From an uncultured Clostridia bacterium (GTDB lineage: Bacteria > Bacillota_A > Clostridia > Oscillospirales > Oscillospiraceae): a stretch of 5,655 bases of DNA. The stretch's first letter is position 1. Every line of letters begins with the position of its first letter. The notes below the pieces were generated by a model. That model was not told the DNA's origin, made no database searches, and worked only from the letters and a program-made list of their open reading frames with translations. The position numbers and the translations under genes are program-made. The stretch lies in the NCBI GenBank assembly GCA_946405325.1, contig CAMJGU010000068.1, forward strand, positions 1-5,655. The letters run 5' to 3'. Of this stretch, positions 4,838 through 5,655 are shown in pieces.

Positions 4838-5655
4838 GTGAAGTATGAACAGTGGAACTGCCCCGCGCTCAGCGACGAGAAGATCGACACGCTGATGGAC
4901 GCGGGCTATCCCTATCTCGTCTCCGCCGTTCTCGTCTCCCGCGGCGTGGAGAGCGCTGAGGGCGCTGCCGTGGCGCTGGAGCGGGAGCGGGAGCTGTCCC
5001 ATTCGCCGTTCCTCATGCGCGACATGGACAAGGCGGTCGCGCGGATCCAGGACGCGCTGACAAACGGCGAAAAGCTCGCCGTGTTCGGCGACTACGACGT
5101 GGACGGCATCACCGCCACCTGTCTTTTGACCGACTATCTCCGCTCCCGCGGCGCGGAGGTGGTCATGCACATCCCCGGGCGCTTTGACGAGGGCTACGGC
5201 CTGAGCTGCGACGCCATCCGCGCGCTCGCGGAGCAGGGGGTCAAACTCATCATCACCGTGGACTGCGGCATCACCGGCGTGGAGGAGACGGATTTCGCCG
5301 CCTCTCTCGGCGTGGACATGGTCATCACCGACCACCACGAGTGCAAGGAGACGCTTCCCGCCGCCGTCGCGGTCGTCGATCCGCACCGTCCGGACTGCGA
5401 CTATCCCTTCAAGCACCTCGCCGGCGTGGGCGTGGCGCTCAAGCTGGTGCTGGCGCTCGGCGGCAACGACCGCGAGGACGCGCTCTTCGCGCGCTACTGC
5501 ACGCTTGCCGCCATCGGCACCATTGCGGACGTGATGCGCATGGAGGACGAAAACCGCGCCATCGTCAGCATGGGTCTCGAGGCCATCGACCACAGCGATT
5601 TCATCGGCCTGCACGCGCTGCTGCGCGAGGCGGGCCTTGCGGATAAACCGATCTC
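4838..5655 (+). CDS. recJ: Single-stranded-DNA-specific exonuclease RecJ (5' part, runs off right edge)
   Basis: The first 272 codons (plus 2 nt) of a DHH-family phosphoesterase are visible. RecJ degrades single-stranded DNA 5' to 3' in recombination, mismatch and base-excision repair, using Mn2+/Mg2+ held by conserved Asp and His residues. The motifs appear in order: FGDYDVDGITA (83-93), TVDCGI (140-145), the signature ITDHHE (163-168), VVDPHRPDCDYPF (179-191) with HLAGVGVALKL (193-203), and GTIADV (227-232). The N-terminal lead with FLMRDMDKAVARI (58-70) is typical of RecJ and separates it from the smaller NrnA and DisA-type DHH proteins. The start is GTG at 4838, 8 bp after AAAGGAGG (4822-4829). 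The remaining DHHA1 and OB domains would lie outside the window. It is divergent from the SLH-protein gene across a 157-bp gap with both promoters. No damage-response operator was seen. Confidence 0.96.
   Translation, partial: MKYEQWNCPALSDEKIDTLMDAGYPYLVSAVLVSRGVESAEGAAVALERERELSHSPFLMRDMDKAVARIQDALTNGEKLAVFGDYDVDGITATCLLTDYLRSRGAEVVMHIPGRFDEGYGLSCDAIRALAEQGVKLIITVDCGITGVEETDFAASLGVDMVITDHHECKETLPAAVAVVDPHRPDCDYPFKHLAGVGVALKLVLALGGNDREDALFARYCTLAAIGTIADVMRMEDENRAIVSMGLEAIDHSDFIGLHALLREAGLADKPI

Noticed and set aside
4760..5614. 284-codon open frame antisense to recJ
   Set aside because: RecJ motifs are unmistakable on the plus strand; the antisense frame looks like a compositional shadow.
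1..5655. CRISPR array, tRNA/rRNA, transposon or phage genes
   Set aside because: No repeated spacer-type units, cloverleaf sequences, transposase motifs or terminal inverted repeats were seen on either strand.

Overview
The window looks like chromosomal DNA from a GC-rich (about 60% or more by eye) Gram-positive member of the Clostridia, probably an Oscillospiraceae/Ruminococcaceae-type gut anaerobe. The support is strong AGGAGG-type ribosome binding sites, AT-rich intergenic gaps between GC-rich genes, a secreted S-layer-homology (SLH) protein, a CsoR-family repressor, a compact 444-residue glucose-6-phosphate isomerase and a clostridial-type variant FolD. The lineage is inferred from gene style, not from a marker gene.

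Layout, left to right: (1) the first half of a small P-loop ATPase of unknown function (minus strand, runs off the left edge) with its own promoter; (2) pgi, glucose-6-phosphate isomerase (minus); (3) divergent from it, a CsoR-family metal-sensing repressor whose N-terminus is a run of ten histidines at every second residue (plus); (4) 5-formyltetrahydrofolate cyclo-ligase (minus), overlapping the repressor tail to tail by 9 bp; (5) divergent from it by 44 bp, a FolD-type methylenetetrahydrofolate dehydrogenase lacking two residues normally needed for cyclohydrolase activity (plus); (6) a hairpin terminator shared by FolD and the next convergent gene, with the folD stop codon as its loop; (7) a secreted three-SLH protein with a C-terminal remnant resembling the end of a GH18 barrel (minus); (8) the first 272 codons of recJ, single-strand-DNA exonuclease (plus, runs off the right edge).

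The genes are mostly single transcription units facing alternate ways, not one operon. The clearest functional link is the divergent folate pair: the cyclo-ligase makes 5,10-methenyl-THF from 5-formyl-THF, and FolD interconverts methylene- and methenyl-THF. The rest are housekeeping (glycolysis, DNA repair), cell surface and metal response. I see no RNA genes, mobile elements, CRISPR arrays or phage genes, and no gene-free stretch longer than about 160 bp. I do not see a new multi-gene system. The points most worth following are the FolD active-site substitutions, the alternating-His repressor tail, the palindrome around the SLH-gene promoter, and the uncharacterised P-loop ATPase.
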